NCBI GenBank assembly: GCA_025041175.1 | Contig: JAKCFJ010000001.1 | Span: 186,001-250,000 of the forward strand | DNA: 64,000 bases | Direction of reading: 5' to 3' | Source of the DNA: Halobacteriales archaeon YIM A00010 | GTDB lineage: Archaea; Halobacteriota; Halobacteria; Halobacteriales; Haloarculaceae | Shown here: positions 42,373 through 51,347 of the stretch, piece by piece | Layout: each line of letters begins with the position of its first letter | Numbering within the stretch: position 1 is the first letter of the stretch | The notes under the pieces: generated by a model | Database searches by the model: none | What the model was told of the DNA's origin: nothing | Seen by the model: the letters and a program-made list of their open reading frames with translations, nothing else | Program-made: the position numbers and the translations under genes

Positions 42373-44011
42373 ATGCACGCTCCCACGGCAGAGCCATCTC
42401 GACGAGAAGAACAGGCCGATATCCAGTCGTTCGTGATCGGCCGCGAAACACACCGCAACGCCGAGGCAATCGTGATTCGCCCCGACGACGTCCAGTCCGT
42501 GCTGGGTCGGCTCCGCGATCGGGCGGGATACGACCACTGTTCGTGTGTGACGGCCCAGGAGTACCCCAACCGATACGAGACGATCTATCACCTACGGAAG
42601 TACGACGATCCGACCGAAGAGCTGAGCGTCGTGGTGCCGACGAGCGTGAGCAAGCCGGCGAGCCAGAGCGGGGAGACGGTGTACCGGACGGCCGACTGGC
42701 ACGAGCGGGAGGCGTACGATCTCGTCGGGATCGACTACGAGGACCACCCGGATCTGCGCCGGATCCTTCTGCCCGAAACGTGGCAGGGTCACCCGCTGCG
42801 CGAGGCGTACGACCAGGAACGATCTCAGGTCGTCCCGCTGGCCGAGCACGCGAATCCGTTACAGGAGGATCACCGTGAGGAAACGGACACGATGTTCCTC
42901 AACGTCGGTCCCCACCACCCCGCCACCCACGGCGTGTTGCACTTACAGGTCACGCTCGACGGGGAGCAGGTGGCGGCTGTGGAGCCGGATCTGGGCTATA
43001 TCCACCGGTGTGAAGAGCAGATGTGCCAGTCCGGAACGTATCGCCACCAGATCATGCCCTACCCCGATCGGTGGGACTGGGGCGGCGGTGGATTGTTGAA
43101 CGAGTGGGCGTACGCCCGCACGGCGGAGGATCTCGCGGATCTGGACGTGCCCGAGTACGCACAGATCATCCGCACGATGAGCGCGGAGTTGTGCCGGATC
43201 GCGGTCCCACCTGCTCGCGGTCGGCACGTTCGCGCTCGACGTGACCGGCGAGTTCACGGCCACGTTCATGTACGCGATTCGGGACCGGGAGGTCGTTCAG
43301 GACATCCTCGAGGATCTCACCGGTCAGCGGCTGATGTTCAACTACTTCCGGCTGGGCGGCGTGGCGTGGGATCTGCCCGAACCCCGCGAGGAGTTCTTCG
43401 AGAAGACGTGGGATTTTCTCGATGGGCTACCGGGCAGGCTCGAGGAGCACCACGACCTGCTCACGAAAAACGAGATCTTTCAGCTCCGGTGTTTGGACAC
43501 GGGTGTGCTCGATCCGGCGATGGTCAAACAGTACGGCTGTACAGGACCGGTCGCCCGCGGGTCGGGGGTGGAGTACGATCTCCGCCGTGACGATCCGTAC
43601 GGCTACTACGACCGACTCGACTGGGACGTGGTGACCGAAGACGGCTGTGACAACTACGCACGGGTGTTGGTACGGCTCCGCGAGATCGAAGAGAGCGCGA
43701 AGATCATCCGCCAGTGTCTCGACCTGCTTGAGGAATGGCCCGCCGAGGAACGGGAGATCCAGAGCAACGTCCCACGGACGCTCAAACCCGATCTCGGCGC
43801 CGAAATCTATCGGGCTGTCGAGGGCGCCAAAGGTGAACTCGGCATCTACATCCGGAGCGACGGCACCGACACCCCCGCTCGCTTCAAGATTCGTGGACCC
43901 TCCTTCTCGAATCTCCAAGCACTGCCGGAGATGGCCCAAGGGGAGTACGTTCCCGACCTGGTCGCAACGCTGGGGAGCCTCGACACGATCATGGGCGAGG
44001 TCGATCGGTGA
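42373..44011 (+). pseudogene. nuoCD: NuoCD fusion, broken by one frameshift
   Basis: Complex I subunits C and D fused, the haloarchaeal arrangement, ~546 residues if repaired. The first frame (42373-43203) covers NuoC with YHLRKYDDP and HEREAYDLVGIDYEDHPDLRRIL, then FLNVGPHHPATHGVLHLQV and IHRCEEQM of NuoD. After ELCRIA a single extra G at 43203/43204 shifts the frame; from there the +1 frame (43205-44011) continues SHLLAVGTFALD, DLRRDDPYGYYDR and ends NLQALPEMAQ...GEVDR. Everything else is intact, so the break is recent or a sequencing error. No other nuo gene flanks it. Confidence 0.85.
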
Positions 44012-44312
44012 GCGAATTGTCGAGCGGTCGCGGTGGCGGAGCGGTGAGTCCACTCCCCGCGAACGGAGCGAGCGGTTTTTTAGTCCAGGTTTTTCCGCTC
44101 GAATGAGCAAACTCACCACCCGCACAAAAAATGTAGAACACGATCATGGGCGAGGCCGATCGGTAAGCGGATTGTCGAGCGGTCGCGGTGCGGAAATGTG
44201 AATACACTCACCGCGAGCGGAACGGAGTGGAGCGAGCGGCTTTTTTTGCCCCATCTTTTTTGTCCGAGTGGTGCGCACAGCGCACCCGAGGACAAAAAAG
44301 GTGGGGGAACAG
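43983..44312 (+). repeat. Tandem duplication of the nuoCD 3' end with dispersed repeat and hairpins
   Basis: ACACGATCATGGGCGAGG...CGATCGG...GTCGAGCGGTCGCGGTG appears at 43983 and again at 44137, period 154 bases. The second copy reads TCGGTAAGC where the first has the stop TCGGTGA. Each copy then runs into the dispersed intergenic repeat; the second ends in a long hairpin TTTTTTGTCC...GTGCGC/GCGCAC...GGACAAAAAA (about 44261-44304) that is likely a bidirectional terminator. Confidence 0.7.
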
Positions 44313-44346
44313 ATTCAAATAGTCGTGTGCTCTCTGGATAGTCCTG

Positions 44347-44937
44347 ATGAACGAAAAAACTGCCGAACTCCGGGACATCTTCATGGATGTGACCGACGAC
44401 GACACGATCACGGAAGAACAAGAGGTGACCAGGGGCTCGCTCACCGAGAACGAACGGGAGATCAAAACCAAGCTTCGAGCCACCATCGAGCAGATGCGCG
44501 GGCAACTGTCGTTCGACACCGATCTCACGATCGACGAGTACGAAACGATCGTGCGCGGGTTCTACGACGAGGCAGGGGATACGTCGCTCGCTGATCGCAT
44601 CGGCCGCGACCGAGACACGGTCGTCCGGGCGCGCCACGACCTCCATCTCGTCCGGGAGGCAGAAACCGCGTCCGATGCGGACGCATTTCGGCGGCTGAGT
44701 ACTGATGGACGGACGGACGAAGCGATTGCTGACCGCCTCGACATCCCCGAATCCGCCGTCAGCGACTACCGGCGCGTCGTCGAGACCGAAGACGAAATCC
44801 GCCGCGTCAACAGCCGGTACACCGGCGAGTTCGAGGAGCTACTCACCGACGCCGATCTCGAAGAACACACCGACGACGTGACCGAAACCGGACTCGAAGA
44901 CGCGACTGAAGGGATGGAAACGAACGTTTCCATGTGA
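44347..44937 (+). CDS. Conditioned-medium-induced protein 4-like HTH protein
   Basis: 196 residues, MNEKTAELRDIFMDVTDDDT. The start and body match the haloarchaeal family annotated after conditioned-medium induction in Natrialba. Two helix-turn-helix-like modules are visible: TSLADRIGRDRDTVVRARHDLH near residue 78 and TDEAIADRLDIPESAVSDYRRV near 120. Probably a DNA-binding regulator linked to growth phase; the name comes from expression, not biochemistry. Starts 35 bases after the terminator hairpin. Confidence 0.78.
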   Translation: MNEKTAELRDIFMDVTDDDTITEEQEVTRGSLTENEREIKTKLRATIEQMRGQLSFDTDLTIDEYETIVRGFYDEAGDTSLADRIGRDRDTVVRARHDLHLVREAETASDADAFRRLSTDGRTDEAIADRLDIPESAVSDYRRVVETEDEIRRVNSRYTGEFEELLTDADLEEHTDDVTETGLEDATEGMETNVSM

Positions 44938-45136
44938 ATCCGTCTCTTCGTCGTGGTTGGCGATCTGTTTTCTACCGGCGAACGGCGGCACACGGATGAC
45001 GAGGCGGAGTGAAATGACGATGAGAGTTGGGAATGACGGAGCGCAGCGAGCCACCGGTGATCACTCCTCAGCAACGCCACCAGGAATGATACTATCGTTC
45101 GAAATATATTTAAAAATGACTTCTCCATTTCGTACT

Positions 45137-45439
45137 ATGGCGAAAAAGGGGTACGTTACGTGGCACGATTACGAAAATCATCGAGCGATGAATCTTATGG
45201 GCGGCGCTGCTCTATTCGTTGGATCCGTATATCTTGTACTGGGATTCTATAATCCACACGGCAGATCGGTCGCCGGAGGGCTCCTACTCTTCCTTGGGGG
45301 ATGCTTTGGCGTTCCCCGGCTGCGACGATGGGTCACGCGCGGTCGGTTGTCGAACGTTCCCGTCTGGGATCGAATCATCGGCCGTACGCTTTTCATGCTG
45401 TTTTCAGCCATTGGATATCTGTATTTCATTTATCAATAG
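45137..45439 (+). CDS. Hypothetical membrane protein, three TM helices
   Basis: 100 residues from MAKKGYVTWHDYENHRAMN. An ATG at 45116 (MTSPFRT) is possible, but a TATA-like TTTAAA at 45109-45114 lies 25 bases before 45137, fitting a leaderless start. Hydrophobic spans near 20-38, 45-58 and 80-98. No family recognised. Confidence 0.6.
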   Translation: MAKKGYVTWHDYENHRAMNLMGGAALFVGSVYLVLGFYNPHGRSVAGGLLLFLGGCFGVPRLRRWVTRGRLSNVPVWDRIIGRTLFMLFSAIGYLYFIYQ

Positions 45440-45513
45440 CTTGGTTTCTATTCTGACCTCTTGAGCCAATACGTCCGTTGGGCAGGTGTCCGTGATCGAC
45501 CGAACGTTCAAAT

Positions 45514-46188
45514 ATGAAACGGCGGCCACCCCCACGCGTGTACGCGTTTACCGACATCGCGCTGGCGGCGTACTGCCCACGAAAGCTGTACTACCGCCAG
45601 CGCGAAGCGGAGTACGAGCCGCCCGAGCGCGCTGGCTTCGAACTCGCCTTCCAGTATCCGTCGCTGCTCGATCCGGAGACGGCGTTGGACACCGAACCCA
45701 TCGCCGTCACACCGGTGGTGTACCGCCGGAATCTGGGCTGTTCGAAGGCACGAATCGGGGCGTTCGAGGCGCTCTGTGATCCGACGGACCGGGGGGTGTT
45801 TCTCGCGGGACGCCGTGCGTGGGGGATCGCGCACAAGGTGCTCAAGACGCCGCTCGCTCCGTCGATCGTCTCGGTGGGTGAACCACCCGACACGGGCGTG
45901 TGGGAGTCCCACGCGGTGCGCGCCGTCGCGGCGGCGAAAGCGCTTGCGTTCGAGCGCGAGACGAGCGTGGAACGGGCGTTCGTCGAGTACGCGACCCACG
46001 GCGTAATCCGCGAGATCGGGCTGACTGCCCGCCGCGTGGGCCAGTATCGCCGGGCGCTGCGGACGGCGGCGAGCATCGACGGCCCACCGCCCCGGACGCG
46101 AAACACCGACAAATGCGGGTCGTGTGAGTATCGCGCTCAGTGTGGGGTGCGAACGCGGTCGCTACGATCGCTGCTCGGCGGCCGATAG
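45514..46188 (+). CDS. Cas4-like RecB-family nuclease, iron-sulfur
   Basis: 224 residues. N-terminal TDIALAAYCPRKLYYRQRE gives the first cysteine of a Fe-S cluster, and the C-terminus CGSCEYRAQCG gives the other three, the four-cysteine pattern of Cas4/AddB exonucleases. The central RecB motifs are weak: the usual Asp and Glu-x-Lys of the PD-(D/E)XK site are not clearly present, so it may be a structural relative. No cas genes or CRISPR repeats are nearby. Overlaps convergent sua5 by 27 bases. Confidence 0.75.
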   Translation: MKRRPPPRVYAFTDIALAAYCPRKLYYRQREAEYEPPERAGFELAFQYPSLLDPETALDTEPIAVTPVVYRRNLGCSKARIGAFEALCDPTDRGVFLAGRRAWGIAHKVLKTPLAPSIVSVGEPPDTGVWESHAVRAVAAAKALAFERETSVERAFVEYATHGVIREIGLTARRVGQYRRALRTAASIDGPPPRTRNTDKCGSCEYRAQCGVRTRSLRSLLGGR

Positions 46189-46758
46189 CCACGCTTCGAT
46201 CTCCGGGGCGAGCGCCCCCCGGCGGTGGATCGTCTCCGCGGACACGTCGACAACAGTGCTCTCAGTGCCTGGTGTGGGTCCTTCATCCAGAACCAGATCG
46301 ACGGCGTCCCGGACGTTCGCGTCGATCTCCTCGACCCGGCGGGCGCTCCCGGCGCCGCTCCGGTTCGCGCTCGTGGCCGTGAGCGGTGCGATCCGCTGTA
46401 ACAGCGCAAGCGCGGTCGGATGCTCCGGAATCCGGACGCCGACCCGATCGCTGCCGGCGGTGAGCACGTCGGGGACCACCGATCGGCGTTCGAGCACGAC
46501 AGTGACCGGCCCGGGGAGGAACGCCTCCATGAACGCGCGCTCGCGGTCGGTCGGCCGCGTGTACTCGCTGGCAGCGTCGATGTCCGGAACAGCGAGGGAG
46601 ATCGGTTCGTCCCGTGACCGGCCCTTGAGTTCGAAGACGCGCTCGATCGCAGCCGGCGCGAGCGCGTCGGCCGCGAGACCGTAGACGGTTTCGGTCGGGT
46701 AGACGACACGCGCCGCCTCCCGCTCGCGGAGGAGTTTCGCGGCTCGATCGACCATCAT
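46162..46758 (-). CDS. L-threonylcarbamoyladenylate synthase (Sua5/YrdC family)
   Basis: 198 residues. VVYPTETVYGLAADA near residue 18, ELKGRSRDEPISL near 43, LPGPVTVVLERR and SANRSGAGSA carry the ATP, threonine and bicarbonate sites of YrdC. Makes threonylcarbamoyl-AMP for t6A37 modification of ANN-decoding tRNAs together with the KEOPS complex. It overlaps the redoxin gene upstream by 4 bases. Lacks the extra C-terminal Sua5 domain, so YrdC-type in length. Confidence 0.9.
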   Translation of the reverse strand: MMVDRAAKLLREREAARVVYPTETVYGLAADALAPAAIERVFELKGRSRDEPISLAVPDIDAASEYTRPTDRERAFMEAFLPGPVTVVLERRSVVPDVLTAGSDRVGVRIPEHPTALALLQRIAPLTATSANRSGAGSARRVEEIDANVRDAVDLVLDEGPTPGTESTVVDVSAETIHRRGALAPEIEAWLSAAEQRS

Positions 46759-47267
46759 AGCTCCTCAATCGCTGCCTCGATCTCGTCGTAGTCGGGAAAC
46801 GCCGGCCACTCCGTCCCGACCCACGCGTACTGGATGGTACCGGAGCCATCGATGAGAAAGGCCGCGGGACGTGGCTCCTCGATCCCAGTCATACCGTCGA
46901 GATCGTGGGCAATGCCGTATCGCTCGGCCACCTCGTTCGACGGATCGGAGAACAGCCGTGCGTCTACGTCGCGCGCCTCGATGAGCCGTTTGTGCGCGTA
47001 GGGAGACGAGATCGACAGTCCCACGGCCTGGACCCGCTCGTGGTCGTCGATACCCCGCTCGCGGAGTTCGTTCCAGAGATACGTCGCCGGAAACGCCCCG
47101 TCCATCGGGTGAAACAGCAACAACACGGGACCGGCCTCGTACAACGCAGACAGCGACACGTCCTCCCAGAGCTCGCCGTTCACGAGCGGTCGGGTGAAAT
47201 CCGGTGCCTGCTCACCGTCGGTGGGGTGATCTGCCGGCCCGAGATCGACGACGTCGAACTCCACCAT
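46755..47267 (-). CDS. Redoxin-domain protein without the peroxidatic cysteine
   Basis: 170 residues, thioredoxin-like AhpC/TSA fold: GEQAPDFTRPLVNGE near residue 18, VLLLFHPMDGAFPATYLWNEL near 50, and FLIDGSGTIQYAWVG near 138. In active peroxiredoxins the loop after the strand reads P-x3-TxxC; here the position corresponding to Cys is Ala (MDGAFPAT). No other Cys is seen. It may be a redox-inactive relative or use another residue. Between glutaredoxin (2 bases upstream) and sua5. Confidence 0.8.
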   Translation of the reverse strand: MVEFDVVDLGPADHPTDGEQAPDFTRPLVNGELWEDVSLSALYEAGPVLLLFHPMDGAFPATYLWNELRERGIDDHERVQAVGLSISSPYAHKRLIEARDVDARLFSDPSNEVAERYGIAHDLDGMTGIEEPRPAAFLIDGSGTIQYAWVGTEWPAFPDYDEIEAAIEEL

Positions 47268-47269
47268 CG

Positions 47270-47539
47270 CTATGTACCCCCTGACTCGCCGTAGGTGCGT
47301 TCGAGATACTCGACGATGTTTTCGCTTTCGGCCATCGTGAGGCCCGTGTTCCGATCGACGATAGCCGGCACGGTGCGCACGCCACAGACGCGTTTGACGG
47401 CGTTGCGCGCCGAATGCATCGGTTCGACGTACCGGGAACGATAGTCGAGATCCAATTCGGTGAGTGTTCTGACGACGCGTTCACAGAACGGACACGCTTG
47501 CAACCGGTAGATCGTGATCGGTGGATCCGATTCGTTCAT
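47270..47539 (-). CDS. Glutaredoxin / GST N-terminal-like protein
   Basis: 89 residues from MNESDPPITIYRLQACPFCE. The CPFC motif near residues 16-19 is the redox site; VRTVPAIVDRNTGLTMAESENIVEYLE carries the cis-proline and the glutathione-site acidic pair. Haloarchaea use gamma-glutamylcysteine rather than glutathione, so the co-thiol is probably that. An upstream ATG at 47560 adds 7 residues. First gene of a likely three-gene operon with the redoxin and sua5. Confidence 0.88.
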   Translation of the reverse strand: MNESDPPITIYRLQACPFCERVVRTLTELDLDYRSRYVEPMHSARNAVKRVCGVRTVPAIVDRNTGLTMAESENIVEYLERTYGESGGT

Positions 47540-47622
47540 ACCTGCGAATTCAGTCGTCACGGCCTAAACGCTTCGCCTCCATGACAACCTTTAATTTTCC
47601 GGACTGAGAAGACTGGTCGGGA

Positions 47623-49020
47623 ATGGGCCAAATTCCATCAGCCGTGCATGTCTCTGCTGTGCCGTCGAACGTCGATATCGTCGTGGCACAACTAGACCTC
47701 TTCGGTGTGGTCACGCTCGGGACCGACGCCACCGCTGCCCTTGGTGCCGTGAGTATCCTCGGACTCCTCGGCTTGTCGGCGTTTTTCTCCTCCTCGGAGA
47801 TCGCCATGTTCTCGCTCGCGTCCCACCGGGTCGAAGCACTCGCCCAGGAGCAAGCGGTGGGACGAACGCTACAGCAGCTCAAAACGGATCCACACCGGCT
47901 CCTCGTGACGATCCTTGTCGGAAACAACCTCGTGAACATTGCGATGTCCTCCATTGCGACCGGGCTGCTCGCCCAACACGTTTCCCAGAGTGCGGCCGTT
48001 GCCATCGCCACGTTCGGAATCACTGCGCTCGTGCTCCTGTTCGGTGAAAGCGCCCCCAAATCCTACGCCATCGAGAACACCGAATCCTGGGCGCTGAGGG
48101 TGACGAGGCCACTGAAAATCGCTGAATACGTGTTGTGGCCGCTCGTCGTTACGTTCGATTTCCTCACCAGACTGGTGAACCGAGTGACGGGAGGCCGTGC
48201 CGCGATCGAAACGTCGTACGTTACCCGACAGGAGATCGTCGACATCATCGAAACCGGCGAGCGCGAGGGCGTACTCGATGCCGAAGAGCGGGACATCCTC
48301 CAGCGGACGCTCCGGTTCAACGACACCATCGCAAAGGAGGTGATGACGCCCCGACTCGACGTGACCGCACTGTCCAACGACGCCAGTATCGAAGAAGGGA
48401 TCGAACGGTGTATTCAAAGCGGTCACGCCCGGCTGCCCGTCTACAGCGGCGAACTCGACAACATCATCGGCGTCGTTCACATCCGCGACCTCGTTCGTGA
48501 TCGCACCTACGGAGAGACCGACGGTCTCGAACTGGACGATCTCATCCAGCCCGTGTTGCACGTCCCCGAATCGAAAAACGTCGACGAACTCCTGCGCGAA
48601 ATGCGCGAAAACCGAATGCACATGGTCGTCGTCATCGACGAGTTCGGCACCACCGAAGGACTCATCACCATGGAAGACGCGGTCGAGGAAATCGTTGGCG
48701 AAATCCTCGAAGGAGAAGAGGACGAACCGGTCGAGTTCGTCGACGACAACGTGGCGCTCGTTCGGGGGGAGGTGAACATCGAGGTGGTGAACGAGGCGCT
48801 CGATATCGACCTCCCCGAAGGCGAGGAGTTCGAAACTATCGCTGGCTTCGTTTTCAACCGGGCCGGACGGCTCGTCGAACCCGGCGAATCGATCCAGTAC
48901 GACGGGGTCACGATCCACGTCGAACAGGTCGACAACACGCGCATCATGAAAGCGCGGATCGTCTGCGATCCCGACCACCACCGCGAATTCACCGAACCTG
49001 ATTCACACCAAACAGAATAA
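47623..49020 (+). CDS. CNNM/CorC-type membrane protein (DUF21-CBS-CorC)
   Basis: 465 residues. N-terminal DUF21 domain with four hydrophobic helices (AFFSSSEIAMFSLASHRVEA, LVGNNLVNIAMSSI, LLFGESAPKSYAIENTE). Two CBS domains follow, beginning at VMTPRLDVTAL near residue 241 and VLHVPESKNVDELL near 315, then a CorC_HlyC domain (IEVVNEALDIDLPEGEEFETIAGF). Magnesium/metal transport or efflux-linked, cytoplasmic CBS domains bind nucleotides. Divergent from glutaredoxin. Confidence 0.92.
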   Translation: MGQIPSAVHVSAVPSNVDIVVAQLDLFGVVTLGTDATAALGAVSILGLLGLSAFFSSSEIAMFSLASHRVEALAQEQAVGRTLQQLKTDPHRLLVTILVGNNLVNIAMSSIATGLLAQHVSQSAAVAIATFGITALVLLFGESAPKSYAIENTESWALRVTRPLKIAEYVLWPLVVTFDFLTRLVNRVTGGRAAIETSYVTRQEIVDIIETGEREGVLDAEERDILQRTLRFNDTIAKEVMTPRLDVTALSNDASIEEGIERCIQSGHARLPVYSGELDNIIGVVHIRDLVRDRTYGETDGLELDDLIQPVLHVPESKNVDELLREMRENRMHMVVVIDEFGTTEGLITMEDAVEEIVGEILEGEEDEPVEFVDDNVALVRGEVNIEVVNEALDIDLPEGEEFETIAGFVFNRAGRLVEPGESIQYDGVTIHVEQVDNTRIMKARIVCDPDHHREFTEPDSHQTE

Positions 49021-49198
49021 TTGGAAATCATACACTATCGGGTGTGGTACAGTGCGTGTGTGATGAGGACGGCGGCCGTGGAGACGGTGTTTCCATGGCA
49101 GGATCCCGATCAGTAGATGGACCGTTCGGTTGCCAGACGCGCGATCGATCGAGGTTGCTCTCGAAATATTGATGGGTCCGGAGCTGATAGCGCCCCCA

Positions 49199-50680
49199 AT
49201 GAGTACGCGGGTCACGGAGGGCGGATCGGTCCACGTCGTGGGCACGGCCCACGTTTCGCAAGAAAGCGTCGAGGAGGTTGAGGAGGTCATCGAGGAGGAA
49301 CGCCCGGACATCGTCGCCGTAGAACTGGACGAGGGGCGGTACCGACAGATGAAGGGCGAGCAGCCCGATGATCTCGATGCGAGTGATCTTCTCCACGGGA
49401 ACACGGTGTTTCAGTTTCTGGCGTACTGGATGCTGTCGTACGTCCAGTCTCAGCTCGGGGACGAGTTCGACATCGATCCTGGTGCGGAGATGATGGCCGC
49501 CGTCGATACGGCAGAAGCGCTCGGGGTGGGCGTCGCGCTCGTCGATCGGGACATCCAGGTCACCATCCAGCGGTTTTGGGCACGGCTGTCGCTGCGGGAG
49601 AAGCTGCGGCTGGTCGGCGAGCTAGGGTTCGGTTTGGCTGGTGGACCTGTGGTCGGTCTGTACGTCGGGTTGGTTGTCGGGGTGTTCGGTGCTTTCATCG
49701 CGGAGGCGATCGCCGGGCCGTTCGTTCTCGCCTCGTTTGGGACGGGACCGCTCGTGGGCGTGTTTGACACCATTATCGTCGCGCTTGCCGCGGGCTCTGT
49801 GATCGGTCTCGCACTCACCCTGCTGTTCAGTGTGGGACACGAGCCGGCCGATGTCGAAGAGGTCGAGGAGTTCGATCTGGCGGAGCTAACCGACGGCGAC
49901 GTCGTGACCGCTATGATGGAGGAGTTCCGTCGGTTCTCCCCTGGGGGAGCGGAGGCGCTCATCGACGAGCGCGACGCGTACATCGCCCACAAGCTGGTGT
50001 CCCTCCGGGAGTCGGGACGGGACGTGGTGGCAGTCGTGGGTGCGGGCCACCGGGCGGGGATCGAGGGGTATCTCGACGCTCCCGAGACGCTTCCCCCGAT
50101 GGAATCGCTCGTCGGGCAACAGGAAGGCTCGCGCTTTTCGTGGTATAAGCTGGTCGGCTACCTCCTCACCTTCGTGTTTCTCGCCTTTTTCGTCCTGATC
50201 GCAATGGCTGGTGTCCGGAGCGCGTTTTTTCTGAAGCTCGTCGGCGCGTGGTTTCTGTTCAACGGACTGATCACGTTCGCGCTCTCGCGGCTGGGTGGTG
50301 CCCACTGGTCGAGTGCTGCCGTCGGCGGCGCGCTGGCGTGGTTGACCTCCCTCAACCCGCTGCTCGCGCCCGGCTGGTTCGCGGGCTACGTCGAACTGCG
50401 CTACACCACGGTGAACGTCGCCGATATTTCCACGCTGAACGAGATCCTGGACGACGAAGAAAGTCCCTTGATGGATCTCTTCGCCCGCATGCGCCAAGTG
50501 CCGCTGTTCAAACTCATCCTCGTTGTGGCCCTGACGAACGTCGGGAGCTTCCTTGGAACCTGGCTGTTCGTGGCGGCGATCCCCTACATCTTCGGGGACG
50601 TGTCGGTCGTGCAACTGATGATGGAGGGCGCCCAACGAAGCTTTGAGATAGTCATGAACGGACTCGGTGGTGTGCTGTAA
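49199..50680 (+). CDS. TraB/PrgY family membrane protein
   Basis: 494 residues. MSTRVTEGGSVHVVGTAHVS starts the TraB domain; conserved VAVELDEGRYRQMK near residue 40-54 and AVVGAGHRAGIEGYL near 280 are the family's GxxH and ExxR-type metal-site segments. The C-terminal half contains about six transmembrane helices. An ATG at 49172 gives 9 more residues; TCGAAATATTG near 49160 as a TATA box favours 49199. Family proposed to be membrane peptidases or pheromone-shutdown factors. Its TAA overlaps the ATG of the downstream protease (TAATG). Confidence 0.85.
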   Translation: MSTRVTEGGSVHVVGTAHVSQESVEEVEEVIEEERPDIVAVELDEGRYRQMKGEQPDDLDASDLLHGNTVFQFLAYWMLSYVQSQLGDEFDIDPGAEMMAAVDTAEALGVGVALVDRDIQVTIQRFWARLSLREKLRLVGELGFGLAGGPVVGLYVGLVVGVFGAFIAEAIAGPFVLASFGTGPLVGVFDTIIVALAAGSVIGLALTLLFSVGHEPADVEEVEEFDLAELTDGDVVTAMMEEFRRFSPGGAEALIDERDAYIAHKLVSLRESGRDVVAVVGAGHRAGIEGYLDAPETLPPMESLVGQQEGSRFSWYKLVGYLLTFVFLAFFVLIAMAGVRSAFFLKLVGAWFLFNGLITFALSRLGGAHWSSAAVGGALAWLTSLNPLLAPGWFAGYVELRYTTVNVADISTLNEILDDEESPLMDLFARMRQVPLFKLILVVALTNVGSFLGTWLFVAAIPYIFGDVSVVQLMMEGAQRSFEIVMNGLGGVL

Positions 50681-51336
50681 TGCATCAGCGACAGAGGGAC
50701 GATGGAATTCGATTCAGCGGGCGTGAGATCCGCGACCTGGGGGCGGCGTGGCTCGCGCTCGGCGTTGCGTTCACGTTCTTTTTCAGGCGCGAGGTGGCGT
50801 TCGGGCTGCTCGGTACCACCGGTGGGTTTCCGGTCGACACCGCGGTCGTGACGCTCCTGATAAGCATGGGCACCGTCGGCGTCGGCTTTTTGCTCCACGA
50901 ACTCGCTCACAAGATCGTCGCTATCCGGTTCGGTCGCATTGCGGAGTTTCGCGCGGATTATAAGATGCTCGCGGTTGCGATCGGCGCGGGGCTGGCGGGC
51001 TTTCTGTTTGCCGCCCCCGGCGCGGTCTACCACGCGGGTCGGGAAATCACCCCCCGACAGAACGGTCTCATCGCCGTCGCCGGGCCGGTGACGAACCTCC
51101 TGCTCGCGGCGGCGTTTTTCCCGCTCGTCGTGGTGGCGTCCGAGGGGGTGCTGTTACAGGCGGGTCAGCTCGGGGTCTCCGTCAATCTGATCCTGGCTGG
51201 CTTTAACATGCTCCCGTTCGGCCCGCTCGACGGCCGAACAGTGCTCAGTTGGAGCATCCTCGTGTTCGCGTTCGTGTTCACCGTCTCCGTCGTGCTCACC
51301 GTCTGGGCGGTGTTGTTCGTCGGCTTCGGGTTGTGA
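50680..51336 (+). CDS. Site-2-protease-like M50 metallopeptidase
   Basis: 218 residues, about five TM helices. Zinc motif HELAH (HExxH) in FLLHELAHKIVAIRFG near residue 73; the second metal site is NMLPFGPLDGRTVLSW near 181. This is the intramembrane metalloprotease fold that cuts transmembrane substrates. Coupled to the TraB-family gene by a one-base overlap, hinting that they act on the same membrane process. Confidence 0.9.
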   Translation: MHQRQRDDGIRFSGREIRDLGAAWLALGVAFTFFFRREVAFGLLGTTGGFPVDTAVVTLLISMGTVGVGFLLHELAHKIVAIRFGRIAEFRADYKMLAVAIGAGLAGFLFAAPGAVYHAGREITPRQNGLIAVAGPVTNLLLAAAFFPLVVVASEGVLLQAGQLGVSVNLILAGFNMLPFGPLDGRTVLSWSILVFAFVFTVSVVLTVWAVLFVGFGL

Positions 51337-51347
51337 GATCGGCTTCT

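Noticed and set aside
45514-46188. Evidence for a CRISPR-Cas locus from the Cas4-like gene
   Set aside because: No cas1, cas2 or effector genes and no repeat array within the window.
47869-48981. 370-codon open frame on - strand
   Set aside because: Antisense shadow of the CNNM/CorC gene.
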